DNA of 19,631 nucleotides from an uncultured Bacillota bacterium. Its GTDB lineage: Bacteria > Bacillota_I > Bacilli_A > Erysipelotrichales > Erysipelotrichaceae. Shown one piece after another: positions 1 through 6,681 of this stretch. Positions within the stretch are counted from its first letter, which is position 1; every line of letters begins with the position of its first letter. The stretch is from contig ONXX01000035.1 in the NCBI GenBank assembly GCA_900321955.1, forward strand, positions 1 to 19,631, read 5' to 3'. The notes beneath the pieces were generated by a model. That model was not told the DNA's origin. It worked only from the letters and a program-made list of their open reading frames with translations, and did no database searches. Made by a program: the position numbers and the translations under genes.

Positions 1-2
1 TC

Positions 3-473
3 AAGCCTTCCAACCGCATGTTTGATCTGATCACCAAGCTGGGCGAACAGTTCGAGCACTCCTTCAGTTCCTTGATGGAGATACAGGACCATCTCAAGGA
101 GAACGAAGAGACCAGAGGTGGTTACCTCTGTTCCTACCCGGTCTTCCACGGCATCTATCAGGCGATCACCCGTATCGCTGAAAGAAGCGGCCAGACCATC
201 TATCTGATGTTATGTACGATCGTCGACACCAAGGGCAATATCCTGACCAAGGGAGAGAAGCTGGAAGAACTCTCGCCCCGTCTGGAAGAGGCCATCCGCA
301 CGACGATCCGTCGTTCCGATATCATGAATAAATACAACAAAGGCCAATATCTGGTCTTACTGATGAATACGACAATGGAAAACTGTGAGATCATCCAGAA
401 ACGTATCGATCAGAAATTCATGATCAACCGTCAGCGCATTTCGATACGCTACTATGTCAATCCGCTCTGGTAG
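3..473 (+). CDS. C-terminal part of a BTAD-family transcriptional regulator (5' end off window)
   Basis: The reading frame is open to the left edge (in-frame residues KPSNR precede the first ATG at 18), so this is the 3' end of a longer gene. The visible ~157 residues match my memory of the C-terminal region of Firmicute BTAD/SARP-like regulators. There is a 'KPSNRMFDLI' linker like the end of a BTAD repeat block, then 'YLCSYPVFHGIYQ', 'RSGQTIYLMLCTI', and a degenerate GGDEF-like stretch 'RRSDIMNKYNKGQYLVLLM' ending in 'IQKRIDQKF'. No GGDEF catalytic signature is present, so diguanylate cyclase activity is not expected. The DNA-binding domain would lie upstream. It ends 7 bases before the next gene, so the two are probably cotranscribed. 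The family call is moderately secure; the regulated target is unknown. Confidence 0.6.
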   Translation, partial: KPSNRMFDLITKLGEQFEHSFSSLMEIQDHLKENEETRGGYLCSYPVFHGIYQAITRIAERSGQTIYLMLCTIVDTKGNILTKGEKLEELSPRLEEAIRTTIRRSDIMNKYNKGQYLVLLMNTTMENCEIIQKRIDQKFMINRQRISIRYYVNPLW

Positions 474-480
474 GTGATTT

Positions 481-951
481 ATGAGAAAGAGTCAGCAGTA
501 TTTAGGCATACCCAATGCGGTCATGTTGTGTATCGATGCGTATGATCTGGGGCCAAAGGGAAGGTTCTACCATCACTTTGCCAAGGATCCGGTAACTTAT
601 GAAGGGGAGATCGACCTTCTGTTGAAAATGGAGAGTCTCTACGACGATCTGCGTTTCCCGTTCCCGGGCAACAACGAGAGACATTTTAAGGAAAGGGAAG
701 TGGTCTATATGGAAAAAGAAATGAATAAGGTCCTTGAAGATGATGAGATCCTGGATATGCATGGCGATCTGGGGACCTTTATCATCCGCGTGCAGCACCG
801 CCAGAATTCCTCCTGGCAGGGACGCATCACCTGGGTGGAAGAAGACAAGACCCTTTATTTCCGTTCGGTCTGGGAGATGATGAAGCTGATCGAAGAGGCA
901 ATGGAAGAACACAAGGAAGAAGAAAACAAAGCGCCTTCCTGGAAGGAATAG
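481..951 (+). CDS. Conserved hypothetical cytosolic protein with RVQHRQNSSWQG core
   Basis: This encodes 156 residues with no signal peptide or membrane segment. The C-terminal half has the motif 'GDLGTFIIRVQHRQNSSWQG' followed by 'ITWVE' and 'FRSVWEMMKLIEEAMEE'. I recognise this from small Firmicute proteins of unknown function that often sit beside BTAD-type regulators. The N-terminal half ('AVMLCIDAYDLGPKGRFYHHF') is less familiar. The tail is very acidic and charged (EEHKEEENK). It starts 7 bases after the stop of the upstream BTAD gene, so the pair is likely one transcript and possibly one functional unit. I assign no biochemical role. Confidence 0.7.
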   Translation: MRKSQQYLGIPNAVMLCIDAYDLGPKGRFYHHFAKDPVTYEGEIDLLLKMESLYDDLRFPFPGNNERHFKEREVVYMEKEMNKVLEDDEILDMHGDLGTFIIRVQHRQNSSWQGRITWVEEDKTLYFRSVWEMMKLIEEAMEEHKEEENKAPSWKE

Positions 952-999
952 TTCATATCCGTGAATGAAATCCTTCATGGTACGGCAATAGAATAAGTT

Positions 1000-1920
1000 A
1001 TGATTAAAGACCAGTTGTTGAGTAAAAACGGAACAGCAACCATGATTCTGTCGAGGGAACTTTTGAAATACGCCATTGGTGATCGCATTCCAACGATTAC
1101 AGAGTTCTCTAAAAAAATGTCTTTAGCCAGAGGAACCGTACAGAATGCTTTGAAGAACTTGATCGGCGCCAAAGCCATTGTTGTAAAACCAAAAGGACAT
1201 CTAGGTTCCTATCTCTCGGATAAAAATACGGCAACTCTAATGGAATATGCGGGAATTGGTTCCCTTGTTGGCACAATGCCACTTCCTTATTCCAAACGTT
1301 ATGAGGGACTGGCTTCTGGCATCATCATTTCAGCGGAAAAGCAGAAAATCGCTGAAGTCAATCTTGCGTATATGCGTGGCTCAAAAAACAGGATGTCGAT
1401 GGTCGTTAACGGAAGATATGATTTTGCAATCGTTTCACGCTTCGCTGCTAAAGAATATATTGAAAATAACGGACAGCTGGAAATTATCATGGGCTTTGGT
1501 CCGTTGTCCTATCTCAACAAGCACGTGCTTATGCTCCACGACGAGACAAAGGACAGAGTCGAAGATGGAATGAGGATCGGTGTTGATGACACTTCCTTTG
1601 ATCAGAAGGAATTGACTAAAATTGCCTGCGGCAGCAGGAAAGTGGAATACATACCGATTGAATATACCAGGACCATCGAAGCCATCAAGAACGGCGAAGT
1701 TGATGCAATGGTTATGAATATCGATGAAGTTCTGGATAAAAATGTCGATATACATTATGCAGCTATTGAAGGCTATGATATCGACAATACAGAAGCTGTT
1801 GTTCTGATCTCAAAAGGAAGAGAAGAGATCGGTTTTCTGTTGAAAGAAATTCTTGATGTTGACGCAGTTTTGCAGGTCCAGAAGGAAGTCATGGAGGGAA
1901 AACTCGTTCCAAGATACTAA
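1000..1920 (+). CDS. yhfZ: YhfZ-family transcriptional regulator (winged helix plus periplasmic-binding-like effector domain)
   Basis: The 306-residue product is about the length of E. coli YhfZ. Residues ~14-70 form a GntR-like winged helix ('DRIPTITEFSKKM', recognition helix 'ARGTVQNALKNL', wing 'KPKGHLGSYL'). The remainder matches the YhfZ C-terminal domain, with 'TMPLPYSKRYEGLASGI', 'AYMRGS', 'GRYDFAIVSRFAAKEYI' and the terminal 'LVPRY'. It resembles a type-2 periplasmic-binding fold used to sense a ligand. Start at 1000 chosen because the N-terminus lines up with E. coli YhfZ as I remember it. There is no Shine-Dalgarno sequence, but TAGAAT lies at 989-994, so the mRNA could be leaderless. 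It is the first gene of the yhf block and the likely regulator of the promoter at 1946-1974. Family call is strong; ligand unknown. Confidence 0.85.
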   Translation: MIKDQLLSKNGTATMILSRELLKYAIGDRIPTITEFSKKMSLARGTVQNALKNLIGAKAIVVKPKGHLGSYLSDKNTATLMEYAGIGSLVGTMPLPYSKRYEGLASGIIISAEKQKIAEVNLAYMRGSKNRMSMVVNGRYDFAIVSRFAAKEYIENNGQLEIIMGFGPLSYLNKHVLMLHDETKDRVEDGMRIGVDDTSFDQKELTKIACGSRKVEYIPIEYTRTIEAIKNGEVDAMVMNIDEVLDKNVDIHYAAIEGYDIDNTEAVVLISKGREEIGFLLKEILDVDAVLQVQKEVMEGKLVPRY

Positions 1921-1940
1921 AAATCATCTTTTTTGTAGCA

Positions 1941-1963
1941 GTCTGTTTACATCACGAACAGAC
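1941..1963. promoter_or_regulatory. Inverted repeat, candidate YhfZ operator
   Basis: GTCTGTT at 1941-1947 and AACAGAC at 1957-1963 form a perfect 7-bp inverted repeat with a 9-base spacer. It overlaps the -35 box and spacer of the promoter at 1946-1974. No T-run follows it, so it is not a terminator. Its size and symmetry suit a dimeric winged-helix regulator, and the adjacent yhfZ is the obvious candidate; that link is inference. Confidence 0.5.
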
Positions 1964-1974
1964 AAGAGTAAAAT
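1946..1974 (+). promoter_or_regulatory. Sigma-A type promoter for the yhf structural genes
   Basis: The -35 box TTTACA (1946-1951) and -10 box TAAAAT (1969-1974) each match consensus at 5 of 6 positions and are separated by exactly 17 bp. Transcription would start near 1981, about 30 bases before the ATG at 2012. This would let the structural genes be expressed separately from yhfZ. Confidence 0.6.
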
Positions 1975-2011
1975 AATAAGTAGTTGAAAATACAAAATTT
2001 TGGATATTCAT

Positions 2012-2407
2012 ATGAAGAACAATGTTAAGTGTTATCGCTGCGGCAAGGAGTACGAGTTCACTTATAAGAATGTGAGTGAAATTATTTCCTGTAGTCATTG
2101 CCATCAGCAGATGTGTTTTACAAAAGAAACAAAGAAGCACTTAAAACTCATCCGTTACATATTTGTTTTTCTTATCTGTTTGGCGATTGCTTTCGGAATG
2201 AACCGAGTCTCAAAAAATGATTATGTTGTGATGCTGGGGACTATGATGGTGGCAATGCTGATCGCACTATATTCCGATCGGATATGCATGTATCTGACAA
2301 TGAAGATTTTCGGATTGGAATACGAGGAATATCATCCGGAAAAGAAAACCAAGAAAGAAATCAGAAAAGAAAGGAATCAGCCCAAAAAAGGACTGTTTAG
2401 GAAATAG
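2012..2407 (+). CDS. Zinc-ribbon membrane protein with two transmembrane segments
   Basis: From the ATG at 2012 this is 131 residues; a TTG at 2000 in the same frame would add four more. The N-terminus has paired CxxC knuckles (CYRC and CSHC, ~18 residues apart), a typical small zinc ribbon. Two hydrophobic segments follow ('IRYIFVFLICLAIAFGM' and 'YVVMLGTMMVAMLIALY'), then a highly basic Lys/Arg-rich tail ('KKTKKEIRKERNQPKKG'). The Shine-Dalgarno sequence is weak (TGGA). It is the first gene after the promoter at 1946-1974 and ends 2 bases before the PRD gene. I know of no counterpart in the E. coli yhf cluster, so it may be an accessory or an unrelated gene within the operon. Function unknown. 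Confidence 0.65.
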   Translation: MKNNVKCYRCGKEYEFTYKNVSEIISCSHCHQQMCFTKETKKHLKLIRYIFVFLICLAIAFGMNRVSKNDYVVMLGTMMVAMLIALYSDRICMYLTMKIFGLEYEEYHPEKKTKKEIRKERNQPKKGLFRK

Positions 2408-2409
2408 AA

Positions 2410-2779
2410 ATGGATTTTACAGAAAGATTCGAATTATATAAGGAAGGCGGAATGATCACTGATGCCGACATCGAAGATATCAAAGCTGTGATCGCCCTCT
2501 TCAAAGACAAATACGGTGTAACGCTCGAAGAAGAAAACGCCGGAACTTTCATTGCTCATTTGTGTGCGGCTTATCTCCAAGGAACCGGTCGATGAACTAC
2601 CTAAAGAAGTGATCGATGAACTGGAATCACTTGATACATATGATCTTTCAAAGAAGATCCTTAGTGAAATTATGCAAGTAACAAAGAATCCGCTCAACGA
2701 AACAGAACAGGGTTATGCGTTGCTTCATATAAATAATTTGATTGCTCAGTTTAAGGAGAGCGGCGAGTGGCACGCCTGA
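2410..2779 (+). pseudogene. yhfY: YhfY-like PRD-domain protein, interrupted by a frameshift
   Basis: Two overlapping frames together make one PRD (phosphotransferase-system regulation domain). Frame one runs from ATG 2410 to the stop at 2593-2595 and carries 'GVTLEEENAGTFIAHLCAAYL' with the first PRD-type histidine. Frame two picks up around 2570-2580 with 'SKEPVDELPKEVIDELES' and runs to 2779, including 'LNETEQGYALLHINNL' with the second PRD-type histidine. In other PRDs the first His lies about 12 codons before a Gly-Glu/Leu position; here the matching Glu is 25 nt downstream. A lost segment of about 11 nt would fix both frame and spacing. E. coli YhfY is a PRD protein from the same cluster. 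This could be a decayed gene, a sequencing indel, or a real recoding site. A free-standing second half is unlikely because its only starts are TTG codons without a good ribosome site. Confidence 0.7.
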
Positions 2780-2821
2780 TCCTTAACTGGTAATAAACAA
2801 AATTAAAGAAGGGGTAAAATT

Positions 2822-4132
2822 ATGGTTACAAATTTTGCATTTCCACTTGCATTAAGAACAGTTGTGCTCGTGGCTATCGCTGCTTGGGCAAGCTTGCTTT
2901 CCCACATGTGCATTTCCAACTTCAATGATGGTGCAAGACCAGTCTTCCCTGAATTGATGGAAGGAAGAATGACACGTCCTGAATTCGCAGTCGTTGTTAC
3001 CGGCATGGGTGTCGGTTGGGTCATGGCTGGTTTCAACCAGTGGCTCGGCACAGGATTGATTGCGTGCCACCTGATCCTGATTGCTACTGACTGTATCGGT
3101 GCGTGGTCACCTAACAAGTATGTTGCTTTAGGTCTTGGTGCTGCCTATGGACTTCTCTGTGCTTTAGGCACACAGGCAATTGGCGCATTCTTCAACGGTC
3201 TGCCTTACAACTTCCTGAATGACCTCACAAACATCACCGGACCGGTTCTTCCGATCTTCTGTATGTATCCGGCAATTGCCATAGCTGGACAGTTCGGGGC
3301 TAAACAGGGTATCATCTCCGCTGTTATCACTGGTATCGTTTATATCTTCTGTACAGTCGTTGGTTCTGTTAGCGTCGGCGGTACGACGGTTGCTTTATAT
3401 CCGTACACATTCGCTATGTTAGCAGGCATGATCTGCTTAGTCGTCTATGCAGTCAGAGCTTCCAAGAACGGTTCGTCAATTGAAACAACTGCTGAAGAAG
3501 AAAACCTGTTCACCAAGAATGCTGAAAGAATTAAATCCAACTGGGTATACCTCTGTGTACAGGGTGCTCTTAACGCATTAGGTATCAAGATTCTGGCCCA
3601 GGCTTATCAGCCAATCATTCTTGCTTCTGCAATTACCGAAGGCAATATGAACATCTTCTATCTCGCGATGATCGGTGTCATCTTTGCATTCATTCCTCTG
3701 ATTGTCTCTACAGCTCTGGCAACAGGTGTATATCAGGCTGTTGGTTTGACCGCTGTCATGCTGGTTGGTGCTTTAGTACCAGACGGACTCTGGTTCTTAG
3801 CTCCTGTAGCAGGTTTTGCGGTTGAGTATGTTGAAATTCAGCTCTTAGGTCTTTTAGGTAAAGCATTATCTAAATTCCCTGAACTGGCTAAATGTGGTGA
3901 CCACATCCGTGATGCAATGATCTCATGCACGACATTAGCTTTGACGATTGGTGCTTTCATGGCTGGTAATGCTACATGGGGCGCTGTTGGTCTCATGATG
4001 GTTGGTGGATTCTACACATTAAACGAAGTTACCGGACAGAGAGTTCCGAAGTCAGCTGTAGGTCCTCTGGCTGCTGTTGCAGTTGGTCTGCTCTACAACC
4101 TGGCGATCTTATTACACATCGTTACTTTATAA
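2822..4132 (+). CDS. yhfT: YhfT-family integral membrane transporter
   Basis: The product has 436 residues, the usual YhfT length, and is hydrophobic throughout. I count roughly ten to twelve membrane segments, beginning with 'LRTVVLVAIAAWASLL' and ending 'AAVAVGLLYNLAILLHIV'. A polar cytoplasmic-like stretch sits in the middle ('SSIETTAEEENLFTKNAERI'), dividing it into two halves. GAAGGGG lies just upstream of the ATG with good spacing. The E. coli homologue is annotated only as an inner-membrane protein. Its place next to yhfU and catabolic-looking enzymes suggests it moves the pathway substrate, but neither substrate nor direction is known. Codon use is distinctive by eye: strongly biased toward GGT, GCT and CTC, consistent with high expression. 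Confidence 0.85.
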   Translation: MVTNFAFPLALRTVVLVAIAAWASLLSHMCISNFNDGARPVFPELMEGRMTRPEFAVVVTGMGVGWVMAGFNQWLGTGLIACHLILIATDCIGAWSPNKYVALGLGAAYGLLCALGTQAIGAFFNGLPYNFLNDLTNITGPVLPIFCMYPAIAIAGQFGAKQGIISAVITGIVYIFCTVVGSVSVGGTTVALYPYTFAMLAGMICLVVYAVRASKNGSSIETTAEEENLFTKNAERIKSNWVYLCVQGALNALGIKILAQAYQPIILASAITEGNMNIFYLAMIGVIFAFIPLIVSTALATGVYQAVGLTAVMLVGALVPDGLWFLAPVAGFAVEYVEIQLLGLLGKALSKFPELAKCGDHIRDAMISCTTLALTIGAFMAGNATWGAVGLMMVGGFYTLNEVTGQRVPKSAVGPLAAVAVGLLYNLAILLHIVTL

Positions 4133-4154
4133 ATTATTGTAAGGAGGCTTTCTT

Positions 4155-4532
4155 ATGAAAATTGAATGTTGCGGTTTAACAGCTACACAGACAAAACAGC
4201 TTATCGACAAGGAATTCGCCGATAAAGTCGAAACTTTGGCTGATGCCGATATGGTTGCAGCAAGAAAAGTGAAAGCTGGTGAGATTGATTACTATCTCGG
4301 CAGCTGTATGACTGGCGGCGGCGGCTCTTTGGCAACTGCAATCATGGTCTTGGGTTATTCCAATTGCCTGGTTGTCTCCAAACAGGGTAAGTGTCCGAAC
4401 GAAAAAGAAATCAGACATATGGTATATGCCGGAAATCACAAAGCGTTTGGCTATGTCAAATCTCATACCGAACAGGTCGTACCTGCACTGGTAAGAGCCC
4501 TGGTGGATAAAGCTGAAGGAAAGCCAGAATAA
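4155..4532 (+). CDS. yhfU: YhfU (DUF2620) protein
   Basis: The product has 125 residues, close to E. coli YhfU. The best landmark is a glycine-rich loop 'GSCMTGGGGSLATAIMVLGY', preceded by 'KAGEIDYYL' and followed by a short alpha/beta region ('HMVYAGNHKAFGYVKSH'). There is no signal peptide. A strong Shine-Dalgarno AAGGAGG sits upstream of the ATG. It lies 22 bases after yhfT, and the two neighbour each other in E. coli too, which suggests a transporter-partner relationship. Its size and fold recall small PTS-like or phosphocarrier-type subunits, but I see no clear phospho-acceptor motif and do not claim that role. Confidence 0.85.
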   Translation: MKIECCGLTATQTKQLIDKEFADKVETLADADMVAARKVKAGEIDYYLGSCMTGGGGSLATAIMVLGYSNCLVVSKQGKCPNEKEIRHMVYAGNHKAFGYVKSHTEQVVPALVRALVDKAEGKPE

Positions 4533-4536
4533 TTAG

Positions 4537-4587
4537 AAAGGACAGGCATTCCGGCCAGGCGCTGGAATGCCTGTATTTATTATTATG
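4537..4587 (+). promoter_or_regulatory. Hairpin between Shine-Dalgarno and start codon of php copy 1
   Basis: ACAGGCATTCC (4542-4552) and GGAATGCCTGT (4564-4574) form an 11-bp perfect stem with an 11-base loop. The AAAGGA ribosome site (4537-4542) lies immediately 5' of the stem. The ATG at 4585 lies 10 bases 3' of it, with no other ribosome site between. Folding would bring the ribosome site to about 10-12 bases from the ATG. The stem is also followed by the AT-rich run ATTTATTATTAT, so a weak intra-operon terminator or attenuator is an alternative. Confidence 0.55.
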
Positions 4588-5496
4588 ATTCGTACAGTAT
4601 TGGGTGATATTAAAAAAGAAGAGCTGGGAACAACCCTGGCTCACGAACATTTTATCGTCGACCTCAACCGGATCCGCAAAGACGGATATTCATTTATTCA
4701 GGATGTTGATGAGGTTGTGCCTGAAATCCATAAGGCAATGGACCAGGGGATACAGGCGGCTTTTGAAGTGACAACAAACGACATGGGCAGAGATGTTCGG
4801 AAACTGAAACAGATCTCAGAGAAGACAGGCTTGAAAATTGTCTGCTCTACCGGTTTCTATCTCGCATCTTACCATCCTGAGTGGATGAATGAAGCTACTA
4901 AGGAAGATGTCGCAAAAATATATATAAAAGATCTCTGTGAGGGGATTGACGGAAGCGATATTAAGGCGGGGCTGATCGCTGAAATAGCTTCCAGCCCGAA
5001 GGCTTTTGAAGGGAACGAGAAGAAGATCCTGGAGGCTGCAGGCATTGCATCAAAAAGGACCGGTTTTGCCGTATCAACACATACCGGCAGATTTACAGCT
5101 GTTGAAACGATTGAGACGCTTTTGAAGGAAGGTGTCGATCCCGACAAGATCATCATCGGCCATCAGGATTTAATCGATGACAGCGACTATCATATTTCCT
5201 TGTTGAAGTATGGCGTTAATATCGCTTTTGATACATGCGGAAAAGTTGCATATATGGCAGACGAGATCCGTGCGAAAAACGCAAGAAAAATTGTAGAGGC
5301 TGGTTATGGAGATCATCTTGTACTGTCTAACGACATTTCAAGACATACCTATTTCACCACTTTTGACGGGCCGGGCTATCTGGCTGTCATGGGCAGTGTT
5401 GTCCCTCTTATGAGAAAAGAAGGACTTTCTGAAGACATGATTCGAAAATTCCTGATTGACAACCCTGCCAGAATCGTCGATAATCCGAGAATTTAG
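4585..5496 (+). CDS. php: Phosphotriesterase-homology protein, copy 1
   Basis: This encodes 303 residues of the amidohydrolase superfamily, PTE/PHP branch: a binuclear-metal TIM barrel. Visible ligands in order are the HxH of strand 1 (H20, H22 in 'LAHEHF'), E133 in 'GLIAEIASS' at the bridging position, H166 ('STHTGRF'), H193 ('IIGHQD') and D250 ('LSNDIS'). A Glu replaces the carboxylated Lys of true phosphotriesterases, as in E. coli PHP. Start 4585 (MIRTVLGDI) is preferred over 4567, whose ATG lies inside the hairpin stem; relatives commonly begin near this point. Relatives include lactonases and esterases, so hydrolysis of a lactone, ester or amide bond is plausible. It is followed 15 bases later by yhfX. 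Family certain; substrate unknown. Confidence 0.9.
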   Translation: MIRTVLGDIKKEELGTTLAHEHFIVDLNRIRKDGYSFIQDVDEVVPEIHKAMDQGIQAAFEVTTNDMGRDVRKLKQISEKTGLKIVCSTGFYLASYHPEWMNEATKEDVAKIYIKDLCEGIDGSDIKAGLIAEIASSPKAFEGNEKKILEAAGIASKRTGFAVSTHTGRFTAVETIETLLKEGVDPDKIIIGHQDLIDDSDYHISLLKYGVNIAFDTCGKVAYMADEIRAKNARKIVEAGYGDHLVLSNDISRHTYFTTFDGPGYLAVMGSVVPLMRKEGLSEDMIRKFLIDNPARIVDNPRI

Positions 5497-5511
5497 ACAG
5501 GAGAACAGTAT

Positions 5512-6681
5512 ATGTTTCTGGAAAAAGTGATAGAAAAAAATCCTGAACTGATCCGTTGTGCCTTTGCATACCATCAGGATGGAACGATTTTGCCGGATAC
5601 CTATATCCTGGATCTTGACAGTATCGTACACAATGCGGAAAAGATGAAAGAGGAAGCTGACAAATACGGAATTGAACTGTATTTTATGTTGAAACAGATC
5701 GGCAGAAATCCGCTGGTGGCAGAAAAGCTGATAGAAATCGGCTTCAAAGGCGCGGTGACCGTTGATTACAAAGAGGCACTTCGAATGATCCAAAACGGTA
5801 TTCATATCGCTAACGTTGGACATCTGGTGCAGATTCCGATGGCTTTGATGAAGAAGATTATTGCCGCCGAACCGGATTATGTGACTGTATATTCGCTCGC
5901 AAAAATCAGAGAAATCAACGAAGCGGCAAGACAGTGTGGACGAGTTCAGAAAATCCTGATTCGATTAAGTGATGAGGATTCTGACATTTATTCCGGACAG
6001 GTTGGCGGTTTTCATTCCGGTGAACTGAAGGAACTGATTGAGACAGTCAAGACAATGAGCAACGTGCAGATCGGCGGGCTTACTGTTTTCCCGGCTCTTT
6101 TATATTCCGAAAAGGATAACGCAATCAAAGGCACCAATAACATTCTTGCGCTCAACAGAGGAATGAAGATCGCAAAGGAATGTGGACTTCATGACCTGAA
6201 CATCAATCTGCCGAGCGCAACCTGCTGTGCTTCCATGAAAACAATTCACGAGCTGGGTGGAACCAGCGGCGAACCGGGGCACGGGCTGACCGGAACGACT
6301 CCAATGCATAAATACAATGATTTAGCCGAAAAACCGGCCTATGTCTATGTTTCGGAAATCTCCCATAACTATGACGGGAAAGCTTACTGCTACGGCGGCG
6401 GACACTACCGCCGCAGCCACATGGAAAATGTACTGGTAGGAAAAGATTTTGAGAGCGCAAGAAAGCTCAAGGTCGTTGCACCAAGCGAAGAATCCATTGA
6501 TTATCATTACGAGATCAGTGAACCATGTGAAATAAACGATTGCGCCATAATGGCTTATCGGACACAGGTCTTTACGACACGTTCTCACGTTGCGGTTGTT
6601 GCCGGCCTTTCTGAAGGCAAACCGCAACTGCTTGGAATCTATGACGCTTTAGGCGAAAGGGTTAATGCGGAGTGGCAATGA
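5512..6681 (+). CDS. yhfX: YhfX-family PLP enzyme (alanine-racemase-like barrel, fold type III)
   Basis: The 389 residues match the length of E. coli YhfX. The N-terminus 'YILDLDSIVHNAEKMKEEAD' followed by 'YFMLKQIGRNP' is the fold-III pattern, with K61 as the likely PLP lysine. Later landmarks are 'GAVTVDYKEALRMI', 'VGHLVQIP', 'ILIRLSDE' and the glycine-rich 'GGTSGEPGHGLTGTTP', which probably holds the cofactor phosphate. A C-terminal beta domain follows ('AYVYVSEISH', 'AYCYGGGHYRRSH'). AGGAG at 5499-5503 gives a good ribosome site. The fold covers racemases, decarboxylases and D-threonine-aldolase-like enzymes, so amino-acid racemisation or retro-aldol cleavage are candidates. Its stop overlaps the next start (ATGA at 6678-6681), implying coupled translation. 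Confidence 0.87.
   Translation: MFLEKVIEKNPELIRCAFAYHQDGTILPDTYILDLDSIVHNAEKMKEEADKYGIELYFMLKQIGRNPLVAEKLIEIGFKGAVTVDYKEALRMIQNGIHIANVGHLVQIPMALMKKIIAAEPDYVTVYSLAKIREINEAARQCGRVQKILIRLSDEDSDIYSGQVGGFHSGELKELIETVKTMSNVQIGGLTVFPALLYSEKDNAIKGTNNILALNRGMKIAKECGLHDLNINLPSATCCASMKTIHELGGTSGEPGHGLTGTTPMHKYNDLAEKPAYVYVSEISHNYDGKAYCYGGGHYRRSHMENVLVGKDFESARKLKVVAPSEESIDYHYEISEPCEINDCAIMAYRTQVFTTRSHVAVVAGLSEGKPQLLGIYDALGERVNAEWQ

Noticed and set aside
4567..4584. Upstream ATG at 4567 as the php copy 1 start
   Set aside because: It lies inside an 11-bp hairpin stem without a ribosome site and adds only six hydrophobic residues; ATG 4585 fits the family start better.
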